DNA of 64,000 nt from Chaenocephalus aceratus (taxonomy: Eukaryota > Chordata > Actinopteri > Perciformes > Channichthyidae), in the NCBI GenBank assembly GCA_023974075.1, contig CM043791.1, forward strand, positions 4,150,009 through 4,214,008, in the 5' to 3' direction. A program made the position numbers and the translations under genes. Positions 1 to 13,825 of this stretch are shown here, piece after piece. The notes under the pieces are model-generated. The model did no database searches and was not told the DNA's origin. It saw only the letters and a program-made list of their open reading frames with translations. Every line of letters starts with the position of its first letter. Positions within the stretch are counted from its first letter, which is position 1.

Positions 1-853
1 AGCCGTACACGATCGCTGGGGACCTGTTACTCCTAAATAGTGTCATTGCAGTGTCATTACATCGTTTGTTTATAATTGCAAATGTTTTCAGTGACAACGT
101 TTTCTTTTTTTAAACCCTTTCATGCATTGTGGTCACTACATTAGAGACTGCTGATTGAATGCTGTTTTCTTGTATATGCATGGGGTTTCGGATGGTATAG
201 TTGCACATCAGGCACCACAGCGGATTTTATTATAATATTTGTGTATTGTATTTTATAGTTTTTGCACAATATATCATTTTGTTCATTGGTTTGTTAAACA
301 TATATTACTTAAAAATCAGTTTAAAAAAATGTCTCATGCATACAGATGAAAATATCCTTAGTTTGTTGTAGTTCATGCATGAAGGAGTTAATAAATCACA
401 CACTAATGGAACATCACCATATTGTAATGATTTATATAGGCTTTTCCTATCAAAAAGGTTCGGGTTGGTCAGGGGGTGCTTGGCTGAGAAAATGTTTCAA
501 ACTACTGAAAACAGTTTGAGAAGCACTGTTCTAAACCATAGTTCAGTAACAGGCAGACCGCGGTCCGGATCCGGACCCAGACACCGACCTATACGGACCC
601 GGACCTATAATCAATACATTAAGAGGGGATTTCAATTTTGACGGGGCGATTCTATTTTAACCGCTGCCGACAAGGGGCGAAAGAGACGAGTGAGCGATAC
701 AGGGAGAGAAACACAGAAGAAGAGACGAGAGCGCGGCAGAGAGAAGCGGAGAGGAAAGTGAGTGGAGAGAAGAGTTAGCGATACAGGCAGAGAAGCGGAG
801 AGGAGAGTGAACAGGCGAGTTAGCGGCAGACAGGGAGAGACACATAATTACAC
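1..853. other. Gene-free, AT-rich flank
   Basis: No coding exon is recognisable. A short stretch of CCGGA/TCCGG repeats near 555-605 followed by a GA-rich stretch (660-840) probably belongs to the 5' part of the hAT remnant that follows. The missing ccnq exons are not visible here on the minus strand. Confidence 0.5.
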
Positions 854-1130
854 ATGGCGCTCTCCAAGAAGAGGAAAGTGGACGGTGAGAACAGAGCTTT
901 TCACCCTGAGTGGACTCGTTCATGTTCATCCTGCCACTGGGAGCACAGAACCAGCGTGTCTCATTTGTTCAGAGACCGTGGCGCTCATTAAAAGTGCCAA
1001 TTCGCCACGATGAGACAAAACACAAAGTGTTTGACCAAACATTCCCTCTCAAGTCAGAACTGAGGTCACAAAAAATAAGCAGTCTCAGAGCCCAATAAGA
1101 TCAGTCGACCAGGATCAAAATTAATACTAC
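854..1130 (+). pseudogene. hAT transposase BED-finger remnant (GTF2IRD2-like)
   Basis: A start codon at 854 opens a peptide beginning MALSKKRKVDGENRAFHPEWT. The reading then continues in two other frames as CLICSETVALIKS and TKHKVFDQTFPLKSELR, ending at a stop near 1098. Together these resemble the N-terminal BED-type zinc finger of the hAT-derived transposases annotated in vertebrates as GTF2I repeat domain-containing protein 2-like. At least two frameshifts break it and nothing of the RNase H-like catalytic domain follows, so it is a dead fragment. The family assignment is from recognition of the motif order, not from a search. Confidence 0.6.
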
Positions 1131-2416
1131 ATATGGTTCCAGGGCAGACTAACCGAGGCTAACCAATGAGCACCTGCATGTGTATGAGAATGGCCCTGAC
1201 ACCATTTCAGCCCAGATTTAAACTCCTGGCAGGACAAGCTCCAGCTCAATTCTCTTACTAAAAAAAAGCGAGTGAGGGACTGCAATATAAGAGGGAAAGA
1301 AAGAGAAACTTTAAAACTGTTCAATTGTTATGATGTGTAAAGACTGATATTGTTCGATATTGATATGTATAGGTTGATTTACTTCAATCTACTGTACAAT
1401 ATTACAAGAAATATACTGCATAAAGCAAACTATATACTTTATTTGATCTAAAATATTGATGTTTCTACAACGACCATTGTGTATTTTGTGAATGAAGCGC
1501 CATCTCATGGTTAAATCCTGTAATTGAACAAATGGGGAAATTGGGCAACGCCCTCTAGCAATTTGGCAACACCCCCAGCCACTGGCATCCGCTGGGCTTT
1601 TGACTGGGACACACCCATTTGAGTCTGATCTGGAGTGCTACATCTGTATAATCGTCTGAAACTGTTAAGTCATGATGTGAAACGGTTAACAAAGACAAAG
1701 GGAAACTCAAGCTGCTGCTACACTTTATTTTATTTATCTAAAATTAAGCACTTTTTCAAAAGCTATTTTATTTATTTTCTCCATTTTATTTTTAAATGCA
1801 GCCCGAGAGGAACATTACACATATCCACAGTATTTTACTGTATATCTAGTTTAATGTTAATTGACAATAAATATTGTTGTTTATGAATTGTACTTTCTTT
1901 ATTTGGCAGTCAGTTGTTGATTACATGCAGATGTTGATAAAGCTACAGGCTACTTCAATATATATCACACTAATTCATAAAGCAACTTAGACATTTTGAA
2001 GTTCCGGATCTTTGCATGGGGACATTTTCTCTAACTGGACCTCGTTGAGTTTTAGTTGAAGACCCCTGCTCTAAACCCACCTGTGAAGTAATGGCAAAGG
2101 ATATAGAACATTGGAACAGTTAAAATGGCCATTACACTGGTAATGATTTTATATTTATTAGACTATTAAAATCAAATCATGCTTCAAAAAAGTGGGGGCT
2201 CCAAATAAGTGGGGGGACGGCGATCGCCCGCGTCCAACGACCACTACACCACTGGTAACACCCAAAGAAACCTGCTGATGAAGAGCGAGCTCCAGAAGCA
2301 GTTCAAAGCTGACACAGACGGAACACTTCTTAAAGAATAGAACGGTGATCAACACAGTGTACATTTTCTGAAACAAATAATACTCCTGGTCCTCTGATCT
2401 ACCGTTGTATCTTAAC
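1131..2416. other. Gene-free stretch
   Basis: AT-rich sequence without recognisable exons. A poly-A-rich part (1730-1880) and a short G-rich stretch (2190-2235) look like old repeat debris, but I cannot assign them to a family. Confidence 0.4.
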
Positions 2417-3213
2417 TAGTGGTGCACGATAATTATTAGGAATTATGACGTCATCCCGATAAACCCGATAAAAGTATTAATAGCCCCGATAATATACAAT
2501 ATATTTTTTGGGTAAAAAAAAAGAAAAAAGTACTGCGGTGTGGGTGGATTGGGATGAGGGGCGCTTGTTTTTCACTCGGCTCCTCCCGTTTTGCCAGTAC
2601 TGTAGTATTAGTGGTTTAGGAAGAGGGGAGTTCTTCACAAATCCAGCGCTCCCTTCTCATGCCTGGCTGTGACGTAAATGCTGTGCGGCAGTGAAGCCAG
2701 GACAGTAAACAAATATGTCGTCGGTGGCATGGGACTATTTCAAAGTTTCAGAGTTAGATAGTTCGCTTGCTATTTGTATTAACAAATGCAATGCAGAAGT
2801 TCCACGAGGAGGGAAAAAGGCAACGAGCTATATACTTCCAACCTGATCAGTCACCTGAAACATCGCCATGGCTACGATGGTGTGTTAAAAGCGTACGAAG
2901 ACGCCTGCGCTGCTAAACTAGCGGCGAATCCAAAGCCAGCTGCAAAGGCACCGAAGCTTTTACCTATCTCTATCGACGAGGCTTTTGAAAAAGGCAAGAA
3001 GTTTGCCAGAGACGACCCCAGGGTTCGTTTTGTTCATCGTAGTAATGCTCATGTCATGTGCTCACTACTAGTCTTTTTTTACCACCAGGTGTGCAAAAAC
3101 TACAGGTACATTTAATATATATATATATATATATTATATTATTATCGGTTATCGGTCTTGAGAAGCAGGAAGTTATCGGTATCGGTTTCAAAAACCAATA
3201 TCGTGCATCCCTA
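2417..3213 (+). mobile_element. Non-autonomous hAT element with BED exon
   Basis: A 797 bp element is bounded by the 8 bp direct duplication ATCTTAAC (2409-2416 and 3214-3221), the length typical of hAT insertions. The ends are inverted: TAGTGGTGCACGAT on the left and ATCGTGCATCCCTA on the right. Inside, a start codon at 2715 opens a BED-like zinc finger (MSSVAWDYFKVSELD..., then after a frameshift SNLISHLKHRHGYDGVLKAY). The reading runs to about 3020. The catalytic domain is absent, so this is an internal deletion derivative needing transposase in trans. Confidence 0.85.
2715..3020 (+). pseudogene. BED zinc-finger exon of the hAT element
   Basis: The reading begins at ATG 2715 and carries a finger with cysteines in the CINKCNAEV segment and histidines in HLKHRHG. 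A one-base shift near 2822 separates the two halves. A lysine/alanine/proline-rich linker (AANPKPAAKAPKLLPIS) follows, as is usual after the BED finger in ZBED-type hAT transposases. No downstream transposase exon is present. Confidence 0.65.
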
Positions 3214-3598
3214 ATCTTAACCATGCAAATGCACATTACTGACACCATAAACATATCATCTGAGCACAGCGACCATGTGAGAGCCAGCCATGTACCTGAC
3301 TTCCACCCTGTCTGAGATTCTACAGTCCAAAAAACAAAAAACAGTGTAACATTTTTATAATAAGGGTGTAATCATAGTGTAATAACAGAGTAATGTGGGT
3401 GTAATACGGGTGTAAGAATTGTGTAATAGGTGCATGTATTTATGTGTATTATGGGTGGAATAGAAGTGTAATATGGATTTAATGTAGAAAATACCAATCG
3501 ATTATTTCCCAAAATATGAAATGCTCATTTGAGGGTTATGTGGGGCGACAGAGCAGAGTTCACTACAAGTAGTACCAACTCCTGACAAAGCATATTAC
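3214..3598. other. Intronic stretch of ccnq
   Basis: Lies downstream of ccnq exon 2 on the minus strand, so it should belong to intron 2. It contains several short runs of TGTAATA-like repeats (3350-3480) and no exon. Confidence 0.5.
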
Positions 3599-5967
<2,369 letters not shown>

Positions 5968-6616
5968 GGCTCATGTGATCTACCACCACCAAGACTGTCT
6001 ACGTTGGACAAGACGGAAGCTAGTTATTTTGCGACAAAACCGTCTGAATTAAGCTGAAGGAAAGCTCACTCACTGGCTGGATGTAACAGGGGGTGGTATG
6101 TGTTCCTTATTTAAAAAAATAAATAATTCAGGACGTTTTATCTAGCTGCTGGCTAATGTTTGGCTAGCTAGGCTACATCCAGCAAGTACGCCACCGGAAG
6201 ATAAACAGCTGGACGTCCGGTCGACGTTCCAAAATAAAAGTAGTTTCTAAAATCAGTTATTATATTTGTATGTAAAAATGTTTTAAAGCAAAAACATAGG
6301 AAATTAAGGTGATACATATTTCAATGTACATTTATCACAATAGGCCACGTAACAATAATGCAAATAAAAAACAACTCAAATTGACATATTTGACAGTAGG
6401 CCTACACACATTGATTCACTATTATTTCCCTAAGAGGTCATATGTAAACTGTTTTTCCGTGCGTATACATGATGTGTTCCCTGAGTAGATATGTTTCTAT
6501 TTTCCCATTAGGCCTACTTCGGATTTCCTGCAAGTCTGGAAAGCAAAAGTCAGTTCGATTGCGTTGCTATGCAACGAGTCAACAAAACAAATGCGGAGGC
6601 TCTTACAGATCCAGAC
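5968..6616. promoter_or_regulatory. Putative bidirectional promoter ccnq / cfap126
   Basis: The 649 bp between the two divergent start codons must hold both transcription starts. No TATA box or defined motif can be assigned with confidence. The sequence near 6175-6235 is GC-richer (CCACCGGAAGATAAAC, an ETS-like CCGGAAG word, and GTCCGGTCGACG). The shared-promoter role is inference from spacing and orientation. Confidence 0.45.
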
Positions 6617-6891
6617 ATGTTCAGTTACTCAGCTAACCAGGTAACCTAAATATTTGCATTCTGGGTGATGGTAGTTGGAAAAATTACATATTCTGCTGTA
6701 ATGTTTTACTGATACATTGTGACACTTTCCCTCCTCAGTATGACAGTGCCTACAAGCCGCAGAGGCTGCAGAACTGGGGGGAGACAACTAAAGACTTCAA
6801 AAAGGTAAATGTCATGTCAGCAGTAGGCTATTCTTCTTTTTTTCTGGCAATTTTAAGAGTCGAATTGCCTGACAAGTTGATGAATGACTTC

Positions 6892-6939
<48 letters not shown>

Positions 6940-7097
6940 ACCCTCTGCACAGGAGGGTCACACCACCTTCATTGCTAATAATAAAGGACATCTTCTCCCA
7001 GGAGTGGTAAAGGTGAGATCATATCAAACGTTTTGTGTCTCTTACTTAAAATATGCTATTGATATTGTGAACACATGTAGCCTTTGAATTCACTCCA

Positions 7098-7136
<39 letters not shown>

Positions 7137-7581
7137 GATATAGCGTGGCAGTGCATGGCCAGACTTTAAGGGGACCTGGGATCTACCGGTCCGTATCCCG
7201 GCTCAGCGGATCAACCCCACCGGCCGCTCTATGGAGGGTCTGAGCCGGCTGAAGTCCTGGGGCTTAGACCCAGAGGACACAGGCCCATCTCAGCCACACA
7301 GAGGCAGCAGAAACACGGACAGGCTGGAGGATGCTGGAGAGCTGGATGTTGTCGAGCAGGTGATACAACCACATACGATATATTAAGAAAACATTTATTT
7401 TCAAACTATTTTCATTGTCTTATAAATTGCTCTCGTATAGTTTTTATTTTAACCTCTCTTTATAGAGTATATTATTTCCTGCTACTCCTGGATTTCTCTC
7501 TGGGCATCAACGAAGTCTTATCCTTCCTTTCAGGGCAATGAGGATGTCCGGCAGGACGATGGGGCCCTGTCATCGGAGTAG
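6617..7581 (+). CDS. cfap126: Flattop / cilia- and flagella-associated protein 126
   Basis: Five exons: 6617-6640, 6739-6804, 6938-7012, 7144-7359 and 7534-7581 (TAG stop). All introns are GT-AG and all junctions are phase 0, giving 142 residues. The N-terminus reads FSYSANQYDSAYKPQRLQNW, followed by EGHTTFIANNKGHLLPGV and then WPDFKGTWDLPVRIP. These are the signature blocks of Flattop (CFAP126), a microtubule-associated protein of motile cilia and basal bodies that acts in planar-polarity-linked basal body positioning in vertebrates. The start at 6617 was preferred because relatives begin just before YSANQ; an in-frame ATG 48 nt upstream (6569) is possible. The C-terminus is shorter than the human protein (about 177 residues) and acidic. 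The introns are only 98-174 bp. Introns 2 and 3 carry TG runs by their acceptors. Confidence 0.95.
6895..6935. repeat. (TG)n at cfap126 intron 2 acceptor
   Basis: About 20 TG units run directly into the acceptor TAG at 6935-6937, replacing a normal pyrimidine tract. Exon 3 starts at 6938. Confidence 0.97.
7101..7135. repeat. (TG)n in cfap126 intron 3
   Basis: About 17 TG units end 8 bp before the exon 4 start (acceptor TGATATAG, exon at 7144). Confidence 0.97.
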
Positions 7582-7678
7582 CCAGCCCTGAAGCACCATC
7601 ATCCTCTAAGCAGACACACAAAGATAAACAGCAAGAACAGTAACCTTCTTCCAAGTGGATGGAAAAAATACATACAAA

Positions 7679-7684
7679 AATAAA
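7679..7684 (+). terminator. Candidate cfap126 poly(A) signal
   Basis: AATAAA lies 98 bp after the cfap126 stop codon. A second AATAAA is near 7757. Either would give a short 3' UTR. Confidence 0.5.
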
Positions 7685-8757
7685 CTCACCTAGTTATTTG
7701 AGCATGGCTGAATTCTTCTCACACAGGTTGAAAGGTCTGCATATTGTTATCGGGGAAATAAAATACAAAATTTCATTTTTTTGTTACAGGTTTTGCTTAA
7801 TATGATTACTGACTGAAGTTCTTTCTCTTTGTTTTTTATCTTAATGTTCTGTGAGCTGAACAGAGTAACCATAAATCTTTGAGCGCCATCAAAGTCAGTG
7901 GTTTCATTTGGTAGCCTCTACATTTCTGATTGTGTAGCATGATGGTATAGTAGTAAGACAATCTAAATCATTATACTGTCTGGTGGGGAAAACGAGAACA
8001 ATAAAATGCTGTGCTTACAGTACAAACAGACAAAATAACAGGAATTCCGTAAATGTGTAGTTGACCATTATTTACTTGACTTTTAAAGAGCAGATATATG
8101 CCCCTCTTTAATGTGTATTGTTAAATGTAGTTTACAATTAAAGCGGAACATGAACAACTTCCTTATCGCTGCCAGGAAACATTGAGTCATACATTAGTAC
8201 ATGGTTTCCATTCTGAGAAATAAGTCACAGCATACATCTCTGACTTCACACCGTCTCGTCGTGATTCATGAGAAGAAACCACAAGCTTTTCAGGGAGTTA
8301 TGTGTGTCCGAGATAAATGTTATGCATGAAAATATACGCCTAATGTGAAATTCAGACAGTCATCAGATCAGAGAAGGAAAGAGAAAGCGATTTACTTGGT
8401 GTTCTCAATTCTGGAATCACGAGCATTACAAAAACAACTCCTACAAAAGATCCTTTCAGTTTACCCTTATTGCAACATGTGAGCAGTCAATTGCTCAGAT
8501 TACAATTGAGACGATTGCAGATAGACTGGCACATTGGTGAAAGGTGCTGAACCAGTAAACAAACACACTATTCTCTACTCTACTCATTTAAATTAACAGA
8601 CAATCAGCAGGAGAAAAACCAAATAAAATACAAGCAAAACAAAATCCGCCCCGGGGCAATAACTCTTGTTCCAAGAACCCAAAATAAAATGCAAACACAC
8701 AAAACAAAATCAATCCCTACTCAGTCCATAAACAACTAACGGGCGGCTAAAGCTGTT
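7685..8757. other. Gene-free stretch
   Basis: No exon was recognised. A segment at about 8544-8607 (GCTGAACCAGTAAA, then TTCTCTACTCT and AATTAACAGACAATC) recurs in direct orientation at about 14634-14700, near the mgat4c-like 3' end. It is therefore a dispersed or duplicated repeat. Confidence 0.5.
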
Positions 8758-9735
8758 AAGGCCCGGACACACCAAGCTGACACCAAATAACTGACACAGA
8801 CGGACCCCGACTGTTGCGTCGCTTCGCGTCTCTGCATCTTGGCCATGTGTCGCACTGGAAGACACCGCAAAGACTTCAGCCGACGGCCAAGAAGCACGTA
8901 CGAACTGCACATTCGTGAGTGGCAATAACTCTCCTTACCAGCAGGCGGCGGTAGTGTATATTCGTCATTCAAAAGAGGCAACAACCAGAAGACAGACAGC
9001 GTGATAACCGAGAGAAGAAGAACAGACTGTGTGATATAAACAAACAACAAATAGTGTGTGCATTCTATTTTCACTCTACAACGAGAAGCTCATGGGGCTT
9101 TCCCGAACCTGTGTCGAGATCTGGAGTTCGATTAAATCTCAGATTTGCCTTCTTAATAGTTTGTTTGGGTCCCTCACTTCCGCTTCGCTTCTCATGCACT
9201 GATTCGCTAGCTGAACAGCCAATCAGAGTGATTTCTTTTGCCGACTGCCTTTGGCGGAAAATGTGTCGGCACGGCTGAAAAGACGATGAGCGTCGTGTCG
9301 CCCGACTCAGATTGGTGTGTACTGCCGTCGTGTCTTTTTCGGCCGTGCCGACACCTTCCACCGCCGATTCGACATAGTCGGTAGGCTGTCGGCAAAATAA
9401 ATCACTCTGATTGGCTGTTCAGCTTGCGAATCAGTGCATGAGAAGCGAAACTGAAGTGAGGGACCCAAACAAACTATTAAGAAGGCAAATCTGAGATTTC
9501 ATTTAACTCCAAATCTCGACACAGGTTCGGGAAAGCCCCATGAGCTTCTCGTTGTAGGTGAAAAAGGAACGCACACGCTATTTGTTGTTTGTTTATATCA
9601 CGCAGTCCGTTCTTCTTCTCTCGGTTATCACGCAGTCTGTCTTCCGGTTGTTGCCTCTTTTGAATGACGAATACACACTACTGCCGCCTGCTGGTAAGGA
9701 GAGTTATTGCCACTCATGCATGTGCAGTTCGTACG
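8758..9735. mobile_element. Long inverted-repeat (foldback) element, left arm and centre
   Basis: The sequence from about 8758 to 9290 is repeated in inverted orientation from about 9300 to 9735 and, after an inserted LINE, from 13685 to 13825. For example GGGGCTTTCCCGAACCTGTG (left) pairs with the reverse complement near 9525. The arms are about 500 bp with a centre near 9300. The outer ends share ACACACCAA and CTGACACCAAA. No transposase is visible. Superfamily is unresolved; the target duplication is not clear. Confidence 0.75.
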
Positions 9736-10118
9736 TTTAATTTCATTTAATTTCAAACCTTTATTTATACAGATAAATCCCATTGAGATCATTGATCTCT
9801 TTTTCAAGGGAGACCTGCTCAAATAGTTCCACATGAAACATAAAAACATAAATAGAACAACAAAAGGACATCATACAGCATCATTTACATAATTATACAC
9901 ATAAACAGGTACCAACAGCTTCCGATTGACTAGCATCCAACCGAGCTTTAAAAACATTTAGTGGCACCAGATTGCTCCGTTTCCATTTCAATTGCAGACT
10001 ATTCCAAGACAGAGGAGCTGCGCATCTAAAAGCTGTCTTCCCTAAGACAGTCCTAGCAGTGCACATTATAACACAGCATTCGATCTCAGGCAGTAGCCAC
10101 TTAACATTTTATGTGAGA

Positions 10119-13051
10119 TCAGGGAGCAGATATAAATGGAAGTTTCCCGAACATGGCTTTGTATATAAAAATGTACCAGTGACTGAGCCTCCGTACAGTT
10201 AGTGAAAGCAAACCAGCCCTTGCATACAGGGTACAGTGATGGGTTAATGCTTTACAGTTTGTCACAAATCTTAGTGCACTGTGATACACAGCATCTAACT
10301 TGACCAGGCAATGGGCAGGTGCATTCATATAGACCAGATCCCCATAGTCCAGCACAGGTCAAAAGGTCACAGTGACTAGCCTTTTCCTGGCCTCAAGCGA
10401 GAAACAGGACTTGTTTCTGAAAAAGAAACCTGTTATTGACATGAAGTTTAAAAGTGAGACAATCATCAAGCCAGATACCAAGGTATTTCTAACATGTAAC
10501 CACTTCAAGTTGTATTCCTTGCGTAGTTACAATATCTAAAACAGGCTCTGGTGTCTTTTTAGCTTTTGAAAAGAGCATTACCTTGGTTTTCTCAACATTT
10601 AAAAGAAGCTTTAGTTCAGAGAGCTGAGTCTGAATAATGTTAAAAACAGCCTGTAATTTAACACCAGCCTCCTGAATGGAGGGACCTGCACAGTACATCA
10701 CGGTATCATCCGCATAAAAATGTAAAGTAGCTTCATCCACATTTTCACCTAAACTGTTGATGTAGATGGAGAATAAAAGTGGACCTAAAACAGAACCTTG
10801 GGGAACACCATTTGCAATGTTCAACCACTCAGAAGACAGCCCATCAAAATGAACACATTGGGACCTTTCAGAGAGGTAGTTCACAAACCACCCCTACTGC
10901 ATGGCTGGACATGCCTATACTGGCTAGCCTCTGCTTTAAAATGTGATGATCGACGGTGTCAAACGCTTTGGACAGGTCAACAAATAGAGCTGCACAACTC
11001 TGCTTATTATCTAAAATACTCACCACATCATTCACCACTTTCATTGTGGCAGTGATGGTGCTGTGTTGCTTTCTGAAGCCTGACTGATGTTTAGACAGGA
11101 TGTCATTTGTACATAAACACACCTTTACCTGTTCACTCACTAAGCGTAGCAGGACATACGCTGACTTCCACAATTTTGGAATTGTGTTTGAGCTGAGGGA
11201 GAGGTTAAAAAGAGTAGTGAGAGGTGGAGCAATAAAATCTGCAGCGATCTTAAAAAAGAAAGGTTCTACGTTGTCCGGACCAGCCGGTTTCTTAGGATCT
11301 AACTTGGTTAAAGCTTCACGAACAACATCAACAGTAAAAGGGGTAAAACTGAAAGGGTTTTCCAACACACGTTTTTCAGAGTCACATACTGTAGTGTTCA
11401 CAGAAGCAGAGTTAGTGACAGAATCAAATAGAGAACCACAGGACACAAAATGCTCATTAAAGCAATTTAGCATAGTAGCCCTGTCCGATATAGAGCCAGA
11501 TGCTGTGGTAATGCACGGAGGTAGCTAATTACGGATATCGCCGGTGGATAACGATTTAATGGCTTTCCAAAATTTTCCAGGATTATTCAGATTCTTTGTG
11601 GTTACTGACAGATAGTACTTTGATTTAGCACTTTTGATATGTGAAGTGAAGCTATTTCTTAGCAGCCATTCTACCTCCGAGCCTGATTTCCTAGCCTTTG
11701 CCCAGGCCTCGTTTCTCTCATGAAGGAGACTGGACAGATTAGCAGAAAACCAACGATTGTCTCGTCCCTTTACTCTAAATGTACGCAAGGGTGCATGTCT
11801 ATCAATGATCTCCATAAAACCAAGATAAAAATAAGACCATGCGGTTTCTACATCAGCACGCAGATCGATTTTACCCCAATCAAAATCAAACAGATAATGA
11901 ACAAAACCCTGCTCCACAAAATGTTTTTTGTCTCTCTTAATGATAATGCGAGGTTTAACCTTTTGGACCTTAGTGTCCCTAATTGTGGCTACAACACAGT
12001 GATCACTCAGATCATTTGCAAATACTCCCACAGATGAATATTTATGGGGAACATTAGTTAAAATGAGATCAATTAGGGAGGATTTGTTAGGGGACTTAAT
12101 GTTAGGGCGAGTAGGACTGTCAACAATCTGAGTAACATCTAAAGAGATACAAAGGTTTTTAAAATCCTCTGACACTGCAGTTAACCAGTCCCAGTTAAAA
12201 TCTCCAAGTAGCACTATTTCCTTGTAGTCTAGTTGTGATAAAAGATTTGCTAGTGAAGACAAGGAGTCTTTGACAGCTGAGGGGGGTCTGTAACAACTCA
12301 CTACCATGACCTGTTCAATATTTATGGCTAAAAATTCAAATTGCTTACTGATCGATTTGGAAACTAATGTGGTTACACTGAACTTATTCTTAACATAAAT
12401 GGCAACGTCACCACCTTTATTAGGCCGGTCGGTACAATACACATTAAAACCATTTACGGCAATGTCAGAGGCCGAAATAGATTTGTTTAGCCATGTTTCT
12501 GATAAAACAATGACGTCAGCATCAGTCGAGCTCGCCCAGATACGGACAAAATCTAGTTTACCTAACAGACTGCGCACATTCAAGTGGATGAAACCCAACC
12601 CAGACCTAGCTTTAAAATCAGCAGGAGTAGCGATCTGACTACTACTACTGGGCAGACCAGGGTTAGGTTGTACATTTCCTGACAGTAATAACAACAAAAA
12701 AAACAGGCATCTTTTCCTCTTAAACGACACACATACATTGTCATCTAATTTAGAGACACCGGAAAAGTCTGCGAGAGTGTGATTTGAGCTTAAGAAGCAG
12801 TCCTGAAGAACCATCATCGCAGGAAAACAAAAAAGACAAACATATTTTGTCGAGCAGATTGTCTGTGACAAGGCAACCGGTAATTGTTTGAGCAACACAT
12901 CCGAACCTTTGCAGGGGATGCCCACTGCGGGTGGCAGAACAGACCTGAATCCAGTAGACTTCTCAGAATGACTAGAAATCTTCTCATAGTCCAAAACAGT
13001 TAACAGGCACAGCAGAATCCCGATATGGGCCATTTTCCAAGACCAGCACAC
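10119..13051 (-). pseudogene. LINE endonuclease-reverse transcriptase polyprotein, broken
   Basis: From 13051 down, a hydrophobic N-terminal region is followed by SGNVQPNPGL, a degenerate 2A-like motif. The APE endonuclease then carries FIHLNVRSL, VIVLSETWL, VVSCYRPP, LLGDFNWDW, SLIDLILTN and SDHCVVATI. An in-frame TAG at 11525 interrupts it. The reverse transcriptase follows with PAGPDN, SGFRKQHST, FVDLSKAFDTVDH, a one-base shift near 10880, VPQGSVLGPLLFSIYIN and the catalytic YADD (HFYADDTVMY). Between PKLWKSAYV and EQVKV about 25 residues usual in this family (the NYRPIS block) are missing. The C-terminal region ends near 10119. It probably encodes no functional enzyme. Confidence 0.9.
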
Positions 13052-13684
13052 AGTATCCGCGATGTTCCTGGAGCAAAATCAGCACAGCAGCAAAGGACAG
13101 GCGAAAACAGCAGCGTGGAAGCGCTCCGGTCCCTCCGTGGTATCCCCGGGGTGAAAGCAGGCCTCTGCAACAGCAGAACCAGGACAGGTGGAAAGCAGGC
13201 CCCAGCCGTGGTAAAATCGTCCTCTGCACAGCAGCACACGCCCGGTGGAAGCAGGCCAAACCCGAAGCGTGGATCCACTCCGTCTCTCCGCGACGACTCC
13301 GGGGTAAAAACCTCTCCAGTACAGCCGTATTCTACAGGTGGGAGCAGGCCTCTGTAGATCGCAGATCGCAGGCAGCAACATGTGGAGCCGCTCCGTCTCT
13401 TCGCAACGAGCAGGCCTCCGTAAATCGCATGCAGCAACAGGTGGAGCCGCTCCGTCTCTGGAGGAAAAACACCTCAGTACAGCCGTACTCGACAGGTGGG
13501 AGTAGGCCTCCGCAGATCGCAGACAACTAAAACTACTACTTGTATAAGCAGGGATGGCTAAAAGTTTGTAAGCAGGAGAGCTAGATGCTAACAGATGCTA
13601 GATGCTAACAGATGCCAGATGCTAACAGGTAAGTGCGAGCCTGTAGCAATTGTGACTGCCTCCAATGACAGCGTAGGAAGAGTG
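13052..13684 (-). repeat. LINE 5' leader with imperfect tandem blocks
   Basis: The sequence has several diverged copies of a roughly 90-130 bp block containing GGAGGCCTGCTC, ACGGCTGTACTG and GACGGAGCGGCTCCAC (as read on the minus strand). It probably is the 5' UTR/promoter of the LINE. A short run of AGATGCTAACAG repeats lies at 13580-13628. Confidence 0.55.
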
Positions 13685-13825
13685 GTACGTGCTTCTTGGC
13701 CGTCGGCTGAAGTCTTTGCGGTGTGTTCCACATGGCCAAGACGCAGGAGACGTGAGGCGACGTTCCGTCGGGACGTGTTCTTTGGTGTCAGTTTGGTGTG
13801 TAAGGAGTCGGACCTTTAGTTAAGA
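13685..13825. mobile_element. Foldback element, distal right arm
   Basis: Reverse-complement of the outer left arm (8760-8905), including GTGCTTCTTGGCCGTCGGCT. It was separated from the rest of its arm by the LINE insertion. Confidence 0.75.

Larger units (their letters stand above)
9736..13684 (-). mobile_element. Nearly full-length LINE (jockey/Rex1/L2-like)
   Basis: A 3.9 kb non-LTR retrotransposon lies on the minus strand, flanked by GTACG (9731-9735 and 13685-13689). It splits the right arm of the foldback element exactly, which fixes both boundaries. From the 5' end it has a GC-rich leader with repeated blocks (13052-13684), an apurinic-type endonuclease, a reverse transcriptase and an AT-rich tail ending TTAAATGAAATTAAA. 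The coding part is disabled by an in-frame stop, a frameshift and a missing reverse transcriptase segment. Confidence 0.9.

Noticed and set aside
1..3598. Search for the remaining ccnq exons
   Set aside because: No minus-strand reading here resembles the C-terminal half of cyclin Q; those exons must lie outside the window.
11525..13051. 508-codon reading as a host gene
   Set aside because: It is the endonuclease half of a LINE flanked by a target duplication.
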